The notes under the pieces were generated by a model, which searched no databases, was not told the DNA's origin, and saw nothing but the letters and a program-made list of their open reading frames with translations. DNA of 57,613 nucleotides from an uncultured bacterium (GTDB taxonomy: Bacteria; Verrucomicrobiota; Lentisphaeria; Victivallales; UBA1829), in assembly GCA_902762495.1 (NCBI GenBank), contig CACWOL010000018.1:1-57613 (forward strand), in the 5' to 3' direction. Position numbers and translations under genes: made by a program. Positions 8,552 to 17,321 of the stretch are shown piece by piece (the stretch's first letter is position 1; each line of letters starts with the position of its first letter).

Positions 8552-9832
8552 ATGAGCAGCGAACCCGACCAGAACCCCGCAAACCAGTCCGCCGTTTCCG
8601 CCGAAACAAACTCGAATCCGGCTGAAACGACGCCCGCATCCTCAACACCGGAATACGCCCCCGGTTCCGTAGAGGCCCGCCTCCTGACGCTCGACGCCCA
8701 ATCCTCGAAGAAAGCGCTGCACGATTCCCGCGCGCTGAAACGGCTCGGCATCCTGTATTTTGTCCTTGCCGTGTTTTTCGTGTTCTTCGAGCTTGCGCTG
8801 TTTGCAGCGCCGCATCTGCCGGGGTTCCCGGCGTCCATGAAGACCGCGGTCGTGATTCTGACCTGGGCTCTGCTTCCGCTTGTCGTGATCCTGCCGGCGT
8901 TCGGCGTAGCGCTGCGGACTCAGCGCTCGACCGCGGCGCAATGGCTCTTCCGCATTGTGGCGATCATCGGGATCGTCAGCGGCGTGCTGGAAATGGTCGA
9001 AATGGTCCGGCAGAAGAATATCGGCGGCTTCATCGGCGAGCTTATCTCGGTGCTGATCTGCATCCGCCTGTGCGTCATCACGTACAACGGCGTTCTGTTC
9101 GGCAGGAATGCCCCGTCTCACAATCAGATCGGCTATGTCCGCTCGAAATGGAAAGCCGGAGAGAAGCCGGACCACATCCCTGAACACGTTCACAAGCCGT
9201 CGCGCTACGCCAAACCGTGCTTCCTCATCGCGTTCCTGATCCTCCCGTACAGCCTGTGGCATTTCGCTCTGGGACTTTCCGAGCAGATCGAATACTCCAA
9301 AGCGCAGGATTACTATGAAGCCGGACAGACGCTGTTCGCCGAGGCGGGGCAGGCGGCATCTCCGCAGGCCGCAGTCGGGAAATACGCCGAGGCGTACTAC
9401 AACTTCAGGCGCGCGGCCTCCGATCCGAAGAACGGCGATGTCCACGTGTACCTCGGGCTCTGCGCGGCGCGCGGGCTCGGGTGCGCGAAGGATGACGGCG
9501 AGGCGTTCCGCCAGCTGACCATGCACCCGTCCGCCACGATCTTCTTCCCCGATGCCGAATACGAGCTTGGGCTCCTGTATCTCTACGGACGCGGCACCAC
9601 GCAGGACATCGCGCAGGCCGCGAAATACCTCCGCGACGCCGCTTCCAAGGGACAGCGTGACGCCAAGGCGCTCCTCGGCTATGACATGAGCGACCTGGAC
9701 GCGGACGGCAAAGAGGTCGAGGATGCGGAAACATCCTACTCCGAACCGGACTACGGCGGATTGACCGTCGAGCAGTACCTGGAAAAGAAGATCAACGACG
9801 AAGCCGTGCGGAACGCCGGAAAAGCACAGTAA
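8552..9832 (+). CDS. Integral membrane protein with C-terminal Sel1-like repeats
   Basis: The 426-residue product is not assigned to a named family. The first 60 residues are Ser/Pro/Glu-rich and polar. Four hydrophobic segments follow at roughly residues 65-90, 95-125, 130-155 and 160-185, with a fifth near 230-250. The C-terminal third (about residues 270-385) contains two or three Sel1-like helical repeats (AYYNFRRAASDPKNGDVH, EYELGLLYLYGRG, AAKYLRDAASKGQRDA), a fold used for protein-protein contacts. The ATG at 8552 follows CAGGAG at 8537-8542, and a strong promoter lies just upstream. It appears monocistronic, with a hairpin behind it. Function unknown. Confidence 0.8.
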   Translation: MSSEPDQNPANQSAVSAETNSNPAETTPASSTPEYAPGSVEARLLTLDAQSSKKALHDSRALKRLGILYFVLAVFFVFFELALFAAPHLPGFPASMKTAVVILTWALLPLVVILPAFGVALRTQRSTAAQWLFRIVAIIGIVSGVLEMVEMVRQKNIGGFIGELISVLICIRLCVITYNGVLFGRNAPSHNQIGYVRSKWKAGEKPDHIPEHVHKPSRYAKPCFLIAFLILPYSLWHFALGLSEQIEYSKAQDYYEAGQTLFAEAGQAASPQAAVGKYAEAYYNFRRAASDPKNGDVHVYLGLCAARGLGCAKDDGEAFRQLTMHPSATIFFPDAEYELGLLYLYGRGTTQDIAQAAKYLRDAASKGQRDAKALLGYDMSDLDADGKEVEDAETSYSEPDYGGLTVEQYLEKKINDEAVRNAGKAQ

Positions 9833-9879
9833 CCTGTGTTGATGCAGTTCGCGGCTTCCGCTCGCGAACGGGAGATATG

Positions 9880-9909
9880 GTCTCTTCTCTTCAGAGGAGA
9901 CAGCCCTTT
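9880..9909 (+). terminator. Possible terminator after the Sel1 membrane gene
   Basis: Nine-base stem with one G-U pair (9880-9888 with 9893-9901), 4-base loop, then a short T-rich run around 9907-9911. Confidence 0.45.
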
Positions 9910-9921
9910 TTCAGTTCAAAC

Positions 9922-9955
9922 GATGCCCGTCCGCAGAATGAGTGCGGCGGGCATC
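9922..9955 (-). terminator. Hairpin at the end of the GH78-like gene
   Basis: Arms GATGCCCG and CGGGCATC (9922-9929 and 9948-9955) enclose a second pair CCGCA/TGCGG (9931-9935 and 9943-9947), giving a 13-base-pair stem with one bulge and a 7-base loop. It overlaps the stop codon of the minus-strand gene. There is no strong T-tract, so it may act as a terminator or as an mRNA 3'-end protecting hairpin. Confidence 0.5.
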
Positions 9956-11720
9956 AGTGTTTCTGCTGGCGCTTGACCTCTTCCATCAGCTGGACGATGG
10001 GGTCGGAGGAAAGGCGCACGCGCTTGAGCTGCTCCGGATAGGTCATATAGTTCACATGGCCGCCATTCACCATCACCTTGATCGGACCGAGCGGGGTCGG
10101 CTGGCAGTAGGAGCCGTTTTTCAGGCACGGATCCGGCTCCACGCAGAATTCCGCGAATCCCGGCGCGAGCGGACGGATGCCGAAGAGACGCCGCGCGACG
10201 ATGTTCGCCGGGGCGGTCGACCACGAGTGGTTCCAGTCCTGGTTCGGCTTCACGGAGTTGTCCCACGCCTCCATGGTCACGGTCGCGCCCGCGCGGAGCA
10301 TGTTGCGCCAACTGCGGAGGCTGTCCGAGGTCATGAGCTCCACGGCGTGTTCGCCGAGCCCGAGCTCGAAACACGCGTCGAGCAGGTATTGCGCGCCGTA
10401 CACGCTGCACGCCATATCTTTTCCCTTCAGGAATTCGGCGATGGCGGGCTTTTCCACCTCCTGCGCGACGCCTGTACAGACCGCCGCCATCTGGGAGTGG
10501 ACGGAATGATGCTTCGAGCCGGGCGAATCCACGAAGAGCGAGCCGTCGAACATGAACTCGTGCAGGCAGATGTTCAGCGCGGCGGCTTCCCGGCGGTACT
10601 GCGCCGCCTCGTCCGCGTGCCCGGTCTGCTCCGCCAGATACGCCATGTCCAGCAGCGCGAGGTGCCGGAACGCGTTCGGGACGAAGTTCACGTCCTTCAT
10701 CTCGTAGCCGTCGCGTTCCCCCTCGGGCCAGTCCACGATGTCGCGGACGCCCTGCGGGAGGCGTTTCGCGGTCAGGAAGCCGTGTTCGTCCAGGCTGCCG
10801 GAGAGCAGGAACGGCTTCAGCCGTTCATACCAGCCGCGCACGGTCTCGAAGTCGCCGCTGTACAGCAGGTAGACTTTCACGAGCTCGGGCATCAGCAGGC
10901 GCCATTCGGTCGGCCAGGTGGGATTGTCGAGCGACCATTCGATCGACGCGCGGCAGGCGGCGTAGTTCGCGTCCACGGCGAAATGACTGAGCGCGGTGAC
11001 GTAGCTGTCCGCCTCGTAGGGCATGCGCTCGCGGTTGCCGTCGATGTACAGGTCGAACGGGACGCACGCCTTCACGGAATATTTGCAGAATTCCCAGACA
11101 TCCACGAGCTCCGGGATGTCGCACTCGAACTTGGACGCATCGTCGTCGAACTCCGGGAAATGCGCCACGCGCACGACTTCCGCGACCTCGATCCCGCCCG
11201 GATTGCGGATCTCCATGTAGCGGAACGGCGCGATCTCGGGCGTCTGCGGGCGCGACATCCCGCCGTACGGGTTTTTGTGCGGCGGGAACTTCATCAGGTA
11301 ATCGGCCTCGCCGGGCTTCACGGTGAGCGTCTCTTTGTAGCAGATGCGCGAGCCGCCGGGATTCTCCTCGATCCGCCCGTCCTGCTTCAGGACCTCGCCG
11401 ACGAGGACTTCCAGCTTGCCTTCCTGTTCCGCCTTCAGGGTCAGAATAAGGTGGCAGTAGGCGTCCTTCCCAAAATCCAGCACGGACACGCCGCCGTCGA
11501 ACTCGCGGACGGAATCCGCAGTCTGTTCCTCCAGCACGCTTTTCGCCTCGGCGGGCACGGCGGGGAACACGGGCGGATCGTCATTCTCCACGATGGATGC
11601 GTTCCGCTCCATGCCGTCCCCGTCCGAGACGTCGCAGCTGCAAAGCGCCGTGCAGACGGTTCCGAGTAAGAGCGCGGCTCCCGCGAGGCGGGCGGTCAAG
11701 GGATGGGATTTCAGTTTCAT
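9954..11720 (-). CDS. GH78-like (alpha-L-rhamnosidase-type) lipoprotein
   Basis: The 588-residue product has a signal peptide ending in a lipobox-like LCSC (Cys29), so it is probably an envelope lipoprotein matured by Lgt. After a beta-rich N-terminal part (about 70-200) comes an (alpha/alpha)6 barrel with motifs of the bacterial alpha-L-rhamnosidase family: DLYIDGNRERMPYEAD, PTEWRLLMPELVKVYLLYSGD, and EAWDNSVKPNQDWNHSWSTAP with the terminal GIRPLAPGFAEF segment. Catalytic acidic residues probably lie in the first of these motifs. It lies 23 bases downstream of galK on the same strand, so an operon for sugar release and galactose phosphorylation is plausible. The actual substrate cannot be read from sequence. 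Confidence 0.8.
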   Translation of the reverse strand: MKLKSHPLTARLAGAALLLGTVCTALCSCDVSDGDGMERNASIVENDDPPVFPAVPAEAKSVLEEQTADSVREFDGGVSVLDFGKDAYCHLILTLKAEQEGKLEVLVGEVLKQDGRIEENPGGSRICYKETLTVKPGEADYLMKFPPHKNPYGGMSRPQTPEIAPFRYMEIRNPGGIEVAEVVRVAHFPEFDDDASKFECDIPELVDVWEFCKYSVKACVPFDLYIDGNRERMPYEADSYVTALSHFAVDANYAACRASIEWSLDNPTWPTEWRLLMPELVKVYLLYSGDFETVRGWYERLKPFLLSGSLDEHGFLTAKRLPQGVRDIVDWPEGERDGYEMKDVNFVPNAFRHLALLDMAYLAEQTGHADEAAQYRREAAALNICLHEFMFDGSLFVDSPGSKHHSVHSQMAAVCTGVAQEVEKPAIAEFLKGKDMACSVYGAQYLLDACFELGLGEHAVELMTSDSLRSWRNMLRAGATVTMEAWDNSVKPNQDWNHSWSTAPANIVARRLFGIRPLAPGFAEFCVEPDPCLKNGSYCQPTPLGPIKVMVNGGHVNYMTYPEQLKRVRLSSDPIVQLMEEVKRQQKH

Positions 11721-11743
11721 GAAGGACGCCGGATGAGGTTGTT

Positions 11744-12892
11744 TCAGGCTTTGATGCCCGCGCCGTCGCCGATGGAGCAGATGAACGTGGCGGCGTCGAT
11801 CCCGGTCTGGGACTTGTAGGCGGTTTTCAGGCGTTCGGCGTAGGATTCGGCCTTGTCGATCTCAACGAGGTGGATGGAGATGCCGCCGAACCCACCGCCG
11901 GAGAGGCGCGCGCCGAGGCAGCCGGGGATGGACTTGGAGAGTTCGACGAGGATGTCGAGCTCGGGACAGCTGTTCTCGAAGTTCACCCGGGAGCTCTCGT
12001 GGCTTTCGTAGAGGAGCTGGCCGAATCCGGCGATGTCGTCCTTGCCGAGGCAGTCCACGGCGCGGAAGACGCGTTCGTCCTCGCCGACCACGTGCTTGGC
12101 GCGGAGATAGTCGATGTGGTCCATGTCGCCCTTGCAGGCTTCGAGGAGTTCGCTGGAGACATCGCGGAGCGTCTTGATCTCGGGGTGCGTCTTCCTGATC
12201 GCGGCGGTGGCGTTCTCGCAGCTCACGCGGCGCTGGTTGTAGGCGGAATCGACGAGGTTGTGCTTCACCATGGAGTTCGCCACGACGAACACGTAGCCGG
12301 AGGGCATGCCGACGTTCTTCAGTACCTCGACTGTGCGGAAATCGCAGAGGATGAAGGAATCCTTCTTGCCGAAGAGCGAGCTGAACTGGTCGAGCAGGCC
12401 GCTGTTCAGGCCGAGGAACTTGTTTTCGACCGCCTGTCCGACGCGTGCCCAGTCGGCGAGCGGGAGCTCAATCCCGTAGATGGTCTTCAGCGCGAACGCG
12501 AAGGACATTTCGAGGGCGGCGGAACTGCTCATGCCTGCGGAAAGCGGGACCTGGCTGTCCAGCACGGCGTCGAACGCGCCGAACTTGATGCCGCGGCGCT
12601 TGAGGTCGACGAGCAGGCCCTTGATGTAGTTGCGCCAGTCGCCCTTCACCGGGGTATCGATGTCGTTCAGGTCGAGCTCCTGATCCTTGCCGTGCTCGCA
12701 GATGTTGCACTTCGTGCCGTCCGCCGGGCTCATGGCGAAGCAGGTGTGCTGGCTCACGGCGCAGCTCAGCACGAAGCCTTCGTTGTAGTCGGTGTGGTTG
12801 CCGAGGATTTCGAGGCGGCCGGGGGCGAAGGAGCAGACTGCGGGTTCTTTTCCGTAGCGGGCGATGAATTGTTCGCGGACACTGGTGCTCAT
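11744..12892 (-). CDS. galK: Galactokinase
   Basis: Phosphorylates alpha-D-galactose at C1 with ATP, the entry step of the Leloir pathway. The 382-residue protein has the GHMP-kinase layout: the galactokinase signature GRLEILGNHTDYNEG near residue 26, the ATP-binding PLSAGMSSSAALE motif around residue 115, and the C-terminal GARLSGGGFGG motif. The ATG at 12892 follows AAAGGA with a spacer that includes a run of C. galT and galE are not in the window. A sigma-70-type promoter is visible upstream, and a GH78-like lipoprotein gene follows closely. Confidence 0.95.
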   Translation of the reverse strand: MSTSVREQFIARYGKEPAVCSFAPGRLEILGNHTDYNEGFVLSCAVSQHTCFAMSPADGTKCNICEHGKDQELDLNDIDTPVKGDWRNYIKGLLVDLKRRGIKFGAFDAVLDSQVPLSAGMSSSAALEMSFAFALKTIYGIELPLADWARVGQAVENKFLGLNSGLLDQFSSLFGKKDSFILCDFRTVEVLKNVGMPSGYVFVVANSMVKHNLVDSAYNQRRVSCENATAAIRKTHPEIKTLRDVSSELLEACKGDMDHIDYLRAKHVVGEDERVFRAVDCLGKDDIAGFGQLLYESHESSRVNFENSCPELDILVELSKSIPGCLGARLSGGGFGGISIHLVEIDKAESYAERLKTAYKSQTGIDAATFICSIGDGAGIKA

Positions 12893-12951
12893 GGGGGAGG
12901 GGTTCCTTTCAATTTGTATGATTATAGATTAGAATTACGGTTTCCGGCAAT

Positions 12952-12980
12952 ACAGTATCACGCGCATATTCAATTGTCAA
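12952..12980 (-). promoter_or_regulatory. galK promoter
   Basis: On the minus strand: TTGACA (12975-12980), 17 bases, TACTGT (12952-12957). A second possible -10 (TATAAT) lies about 25 bases nearer the gene. The spacer holds TGCGCGTGATA, which also occurs in the tandem repeat units at 15280-15640. Confidence 0.6.
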
Positions 12981-13067
12981 GCGCGTTTTTCACTTTTCGG
13001 CGGATTTCCGGTGCGTGAAAGGCGGGAAAAACGGGAACGGAACGTTAAATGCCGGACCGGGCGCGGT

Positions 13068-14387
13068 TCACTCGCGGTCCACGCGGACGCGCGGATCGAC
13101 CCAAGCATACGCTACGTCCGTAATGAGGTTGATGACGATGAAGAGGATCGCGCCGAGCAGGACGAGCGCCTTCAGCATGGAGAGGTCGGAGCTGTTCAGC
13201 GCGTTCACGCCTTCGTAGCCCAGGCCGGGGATGCCGAAGAAGCTTTCCAGCAGAAGGCTGCCTGTGAACAGGAACGGCAGCTCGGTCGAGGCGCGCGTGA
13301 TGATTGGGACGAGGGCGTTCCGCAGGAGATGGATGCCGTACACGCGTTTCGGCGCCGCGCCCTTCGCCGTCGCGGTCCGGATATACTCGCGTCGAATCTC
13401 GTCGAGGAAGACGGTCCGGTAGAACCGCACGCCGCCGCCCGTGCCGGACACGATGCCGATGATGACGGGCAGGATCACACAGTTCGGGCTGTCCCAGCCC
13501 CAGACGGGGAAGAGGTTCAGGTAGTACGCCAGGAACCACTGGCCGAGGATGATGAGGACGAGGTAGCTGACGCTCATCCCGGCGACGGACAGCACCACGA
13601 TCGCGCGGTCCAGGATGCGGTCCTGAAATGCGCAGGAGACCATCGCCAGGATAATGCCGAGCACGAGCTCGCCGAAGAAGATCGGGAGCATGATCATCAG
13701 GGACGGCACCATGCCGCGCCACAGCTTGCCGCGGATGGATTCGTGCGTGAGGAGCGTATTGCCGAAATTGAAGAAGCTCACGTACGGGAATTTCGAGGAG
13801 AACGCGACGAGCTCCTTGACGGAGTCCAGCGCCTGCGAATCGTACCACGCGCGGTTCGGACGCTCGAATCCGGCGCTGATCAAGACGCAGTCCGCGTCAA
13901 GTCCGGCGACCATGAGCTCGTCGGGCGTGTTCGCCAGTTCGAGCGCGCTCCCGCCGGACGTGAGCTCGATTTCCTGTCCGTTCACGCGAATACGCCCCGA
14001 GCCGGAGAGAATGATGCGGTTTTTCGCCTCTTTGTTGATGAACTGGCGTTTGAAGGCAATGCTGCCCGTGCCGAGGTGCAACCCGTCCTGTCCGGCGGCT
14101 TTTTCAAGCTCAATGTCTTTCAGCTCGATTCCGGGGAACTCGGTATGTCCGCCCGTGAAATCGGCGGAGGGGTACAGCTCGGTGATGCGCCACATGCCGA
14201 AGAACAGCGGTTTGTCGCAGCCCATGGAGTCGCGCATGGCCTCCACGTCGGCGGCGGTCGGGTTCTTGCCCAGCAGGACGGCGGTCGGATCGCCCGCGGA
14301 AACCCGGAACAGCACGAACGTCACGACCATGATCCCGAGCAGGATCCAGATGGAGTAGAGGATTCGTTTGACGATGTACCGGCCCAT
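13068..14387 (-). CDS. DppB/OppB-type ABC transporter permease with large periplasmic insert
   Basis: The 439-residue protein is an inner-membrane permease of the oligopeptide/dipeptide class. The N-terminus (GRYIVKRILYSIWILLGIM...GDPTAVLLGKNPT) and the C-terminal half (membrane segments from about residue 220, and the EAA-like loop REYIRTATAKGAAPKRVYGIHLLRNALVPI) match DppB, which is usually about 310-340 residues. The extra length is a roughly 130-residue polar, beta-rich block between the first and second membrane segments (about residues 70-205). No partner permease, ATPase or binding protein is present on either side. It lies 21 bases downstream of the uracil-DNA glycosylase gene and is probably co-transcribed with it. 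Confidence 0.85.
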   Translation of the reverse strand: MGRYIVKRILYSIWILLGIMVVTFVLFRVSAGDPTAVLLGKNPTAADVEAMRDSMGCDKPLFFGMWRITELYPSADFTGGHTEFPGIELKDIELEKAAGQDGLHLGTGSIAFKRQFINKEAKNRIILSGSGRIRVNGQEIELTSGGSALELANTPDELMVAGLDADCVLISAGFERPNRAWYDSQALDSVKELVAFSSKFPYVSFFNFGNTLLTHESIRGKLWRGMVPSLMIMLPIFFGELVLGIILAMVSCAFQDRILDRAIVVLSVAGMSVSYLVLIILGQWFLAYYLNLFPVWGWDSPNCVILPVIIGIVSGTGGGVRFYRTVFLDEIRREYIRTATAKGAAPKRVYGIHLLRNALVPIITRASTELPFLFTGSLLLESFFGIPGLGYEGVNALNSSDLSMLKALVLLGAILFIVINLITDVAYAWVDPRVRVDRE

Positions 14388-14408
14388 TCGGACAGCCCCG
14401 GATCAGGT

Positions 14409-15173
14409 TCAGTGCCGCGGCGCGGGTTTGCGTCCGAAGACAGCCATGACCGCCTGAAGGTCGGCCCAGGCGTCCTTCTTCGCCGGGGGATTCCGCAGGA
14501 GAAACGCCGGGTGGTAGGTCGGCATGGCGGGGATGCCGTTGTAGTCCAGCCAGCGCCCGCGGAGCTTCATGATGCCTTTGAGGTTGAAAAGGTACAGGAG
14601 CGGCACCGCGCCGAGCAGCACGATTACCTTCGGATTTACCATGGCGATCTGGCGTTTCAGATATGGCATGCACGCTGCCGCCTCGTCGTCGGCGGGATTG
14701 CGGTTTCCGGGCGGGCGGCATTTCACGATGTTCGCGATGCACGTCTCGGTCTTGCGGTCGAACGTCATGGCGGCGATCATGCGGGAAAGGAGCTCGCCCG
14801 CGCGCCCCACGAACGGCACGCCGGTGGCGTCCTCGTCCGCGCCGGGCCCTTCGCCGATGAACATCAGTTCGGCGTGCGGATTGCCGTCTGCGAAGACCAT
14901 GTTGGTGCGCGTGGCGCCGAGGCGGCATTTCATGCAGGCGGCACATTCGGTGCGCAGCGATTCCCATTCCGGCATGTCGGGCGCATAGGCAGCCGGGATG
15001 CCCTGGATGTTCTGCGCGGGGGCGGCCTGTGCCTGGGGACGAGGTGCGGCTTTGCGGACGGGGGCGCTGTAGAGATCGTGCAGAGTCGCTTCGCTCATGG
15101 ATGTGTCGGCTCCGGTCTTTTCGCCTGTTTTCAGACACTGGATGATCTCGTCGAAGATGTCGGGTTTTCTCAT
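14409..15173 (-). CDS. Family 4/5-type uracil-DNA glycosylase
   Basis: Base-excision repair enzyme of the Fe-S UDG class. In the 254-residue product the glycosylase domain starts near residue 90 with [11 protein letters not shown], whose cysteines with two later ones (IVKCRPP and [11 protein letters not shown]) would bind a [4Fe-4S] cluster. The catalytic [20 protein letters not shown] motif and the C-terminal [10 protein letters not shown] motif are intact. The first 80 residues are a variable Ala/Pro/Gln-rich leader, common in this family. The ATG at 15173 is preceded by AGGAC; the longer reading to 15224 is rejected because that ATG overlaps the promoter -10. A permease gene follows closely. 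Confidence 0.93.
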   Translation of the reverse strand: MRKPDIFDEIIQCLKTGEKTGADTSMSEATLHDLYSAPVRKAAPRPQAQAAPAQNIQGIPAAYAPDMPEWESLRTECAACMKCRLGATRTNMVFADGNPHAELMFIGEGPGADEDATGVPFVGRAGELLSRMIAAMTFDRKTETCIANIVKCRPPGNRNPADDEAAACMPYLKRQIAMVNPKVIVLLGAVPLLYLFNLKGIMKLRGRWLDYNGIPAMPTYHPAFLLRNPPAKKDAWADLQAVMAVFGRKPAPRH

Positions 15174-15215
15174 TGGGCTGTCCTGTTTCGTCCGCTGTTT
15201 GCGTTTTGATTGTAT

Positions 15216-15244
15216 AAAATACATCCGGCGAACATGTTTTTCAA
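15216..15244 (-). promoter_or_regulatory. Promoter of the uracil-DNA glycosylase gene
   Basis: On the minus strand: TTGAAA (15239-15244), 17 bases, TATTTT (15216-15221). It places the transcription start downstream of the ATG at 15224. Confidence 0.6.
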
Positions 15245-15280
15245 GCCGGTTTTATGTGGAAAACGCTCCTTTTTACCCGG

Positions 15281-15606
15281 TTTCACGCGCATACATGCAA
15301 GTTTCAGTAAAAACAGTACCTTTTACTGAAACTTGAAGAAAAAATTCCCGTCTTGCTCCCTGCTCATGTCATTTCCGTGAACAAACCACGGTCCTTTATC
15401 TTGTCTCTGAAAACCGGGGTGTCGAAGGTGCGAAAGAAACTGTATCACGCGCACACACGCAAGTTTCAGTAAAAACAGTATCTTTTACTGAAACTTGAAA
15501 AAAAAGCCCTGTTCAACCACCATATGTTCATTTCCATGTAAAAACACAGGCATTTCTTGTCAATGGAAACCGGTGTGCCGGAGAAAGAAAAGGACATATT
15601 TCCCCG
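15281..15606. repeat. Two tandem units of about 162 bases, each with a conserved palindrome
   Basis: Two diverged copies lie head to tail between prfA and the glycosylase promoter. Each starts with T(T/A)TCACGCGCA, then a stem-loop CAAGTTTCAGTAAAA - 8 bases - TTTTACTGAAACTTG (15298-15335 and 15460-15497; arms identical in both, loops differ by one base), an A-rich run, and a less similar tail ending in GAAA(A)CCGG(G/T)GTG. The start-to-start distance is 162 bases. No coding frame is preserved across the units. Confidence 0.85.
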
Positions 15607-15654
15607 CGTTTTGCTGTCGAATCGCCACATCAGAACGGAAAAATCAAGCGGCGA

Positions 15655-16764
15655 TCAGGATTCCTCCCCCGGATTTTTCAGAAAATCCTCCACCACGAGC
15701 TTGCTGTGCGCCAGGAAGAGCGGGTCGAGCAGCATATCCAGGTCGCCCTCCATGAGTGCCGGGAGGTTGAAGACGGAGACCACGCCGAAGCGGTGGTCCG
15801 TGACGCGGTTCTGCGGGAAATTGTAGGTGCGGATACGTTCGCTGCGGTCGCCGGTCCCGACCTGCATGCGTTTGCTGGCTGCCTGTTTCGCGGCCTCCTC
15901 GCTGCGCTGGATCTCCAGCAGGCGGCTCTTCAGGATGCGCAGCGCGATCTCGCGGTTGCGGATCTGGGAGCGTTCCTGCTGGCTCGCCACGACCAGCCCG
16001 CTCGGGATGTGCCGGATGCGGACGGCGGAATCGGTGCGGTTCACGTTCTGGCCGCCGGGGCCGGAGGAACGGAACGTGGAGATTTCGAGGTCTTCCGGGC
16101 GGATCGCGATGTCGTCGATCTCGCTCGCCTCGGGCAGCACGGACACGGTCACGGTCGAGGTGTGGATGCGCCCGCCGGACTCCGTGACGGGGATGCGCTG
16201 GACGCGGTGGACGCCGCTTTCGTATTTCATGCGGGAGAAAATGTCCTCGCCGGAGAGAGAGAACATCACGTTCTTGATGCCGCCGAGCTCGGAGTCCGAC
16301 TGCTCCATCACCTCGCATTTCCAGCCGCGTTTCTCCGCGTAGTGGACGTACATACGGAAGAGGTCGCCCGCGAAGAGCGCCGCCTCCTCTCCGCCCGCCG
16401 CGGGTTTGATCTCCACGATGGCGTCGCGGGAGTCCGCCTTGTCCGGCGGCACGAGCAGCATCATCAGAGCCTGTTCCGCCTCCTCCGCGGTCTTTTCCTG
16501 TTCGGCGAGATCGCTTTCGATCAGAGCGCGGAATTCCGGATCGTGCTCGGTTTCGAGCAGGGCGCGGTTGTCCTGCGCGGCGTTCAGCGCTCCGGTCCAG
16601 CGGCCGTACGCGGCGAAGATGTTTTCCAGACGCTGGTTTTCGCGCGCGAGCATGGAGGCTCGGGCGGGCACGGCATAGATGCTGGGATCCGACAGCTCCG
16701 TTTCAAGCTTATCGTGTCTGGCCTTGAACTGTTCGATCTGCCTTGTGAAATCTTCCGGGCGCAT
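15655..16764 (-). CDS. prfA: Peptide chain release factor 1
   Basis: Recognises UAA and UAG stop codons and triggers hydrolysis of the finished peptide. The 369-residue product has the RF1 domain order: helical N-terminal domain to about residue 110, the codon-recognition region with the P-V-T tripeptide (IPVTESGGRIHTSTV), and the universal GGQ in RSSGPGGQNVNRTDS. The PVT motif rather than SPF separates it from RF2. The ATG at 16764 is normal for the family length. No prmC (hemK) follows, which is a common partner elsewhere; instead a repeat-bearing intergenic stretch lies downstream. Confidence 0.96.
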   Translation of the reverse strand: MRPEDFTRQIEQFKARHDKLETELSDPSIYAVPARASMLARENQRLENIFAAYGRWTGALNAAQDNRALLETEHDPEFRALIESDLAEQEKTAEEAEQALMMLLVPPDKADSRDAIVEIKPAAGGEEAALFAGDLFRMYVHYAEKRGWKCEVMEQSDSELGGIKNVMFSLSGEDIFSRMKYESGVHRVQRIPVTESGGRIHTSTVTVSVLPEASEIDDIAIRPEDLEISTFRSSGPGGQNVNRTDSAVRIRHIPSGLVVASQQERSQIRNREIALRILKSRLLEIQRSEEAAKQAASKRMQVGTGDRSERIRTYNFPQNRVTDHRFGVVSVFNLPALMEGDLDMLLDPLFLAHSKLVVEDFLKNPGEES

Positions 16765-16791
16765 GAGATTGCTGTATTATTCTGCCGACTC

Positions 16792-16835
16792 AAAAAACAA
16801 GCCCGGCCTCCGTTCGAAACTGCGGGGTCCGGGCT
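16792..16835 (-). terminator. Rho-independent terminator after rpmE
   Basis: Arms AGCCCGG and CCGGGCT (16800-16806 and 16829-16835) with a G/C-rich interior, followed on the minus strand by a T-tract (complement of 16792-16799). It separates rpmE from prfA. Confidence 0.8.
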
Positions 16836-16894
16836 GGCTGATACGGCGGCTCCTGTTGGGAGAATCGCCGTTCCGTCCGATCGGGAAAACCGAA

Positions 16895-17101
16895 TTACTT
16901 GGCGGGTTTCTGGTAGCGGCGGCGGAATTTCTCAACGCGGCCGGCGACGTCGACCAGTTTCTGTTTGCCGGTGATGAACGGGTGGCATTCGGCGCAGATA
17001 CCGACTTTCTGCTCTTTGCGGGTGGAGTAGATGTCCCAGACTTTGCCGCAGGCGCAGATGACCTTCGCCGGACCATACGCGGGATGGATGGAATCTTTCA
17101 T
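16895..17101 (-). CDS. rpmE: 50S ribosomal protein L31, zinc-binding form
   Basis: Component of the large ribosomal subunit at the inter-subunit bridge. The 68-residue product starts MKDSIHPAYGPAKVICACG and keeps all four zinc ligands of the C+ form (Cys16, Cys18, Cys37, Cys/His at CAECHPF near 37-41), followed by FITGKQKLVDVAGRVEKFRRRY. The ATG at 17101 is preceded by GAGG and lies about 70 bases downstream of a strong promoter. It is monocistronic, with its own terminator before prfA. Confidence 0.95.
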   Translation of the reverse strand: MKDSIHPAYGPAKVICACGKVWDIYSTRKEQKVGICAECHPFITGKQKLVDVAGRVEKFRRRYQKPAK

Positions 17102-17152
17102 TTTTAACCTCATATATGTTGGATTTGTATTTGATTTCTGAGAAAAGTGCGC

Positions 17153-17164
17153 TACTTTAAAGTA
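17153..17164. promoter_or_regulatory. Palindrome in the rpmE leader
   Basis: The perfect 12-base palindrome TACTTTAAAGTA lies about 16 bases downstream of the -10, so it would form the first structure of the mRNA or serve as an operator. Confidence 0.45.
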
Positions 17165-17179
17165 ACACAATCGACTTAT

Positions 17180-17207
17180 AATATACACCCATAAGCGAAA
17201 AATGCAA
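17180..17207 (-). promoter_or_regulatory. rpmE promoter
   Basis: On the minus strand: TTGCAT (17202-17207), 16 bases, TATATT (17180-17185). The spacer ends GGGTG and the sequence continues ATA, nearly identical to the rpsB promoter at 25353-25380. Confidence 0.8.
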
Positions 17208-17321
17208 CTTCTTTTCGGAGAAACCTGACCATTTTTCTTTCGCAGATGCGCCGTCTCGCCTCAAGTCCGCCGGACGGTATTCGCACAGCCATCCCTATAG
17301 AACTAACATTTCACTCCGTCC

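Noticed and set aside
15298..15497. CRISPR array
   Set aside because: Only two copies, with a long palindrome inside each and tails that resemble each other, unlike spacers; no cas genes.
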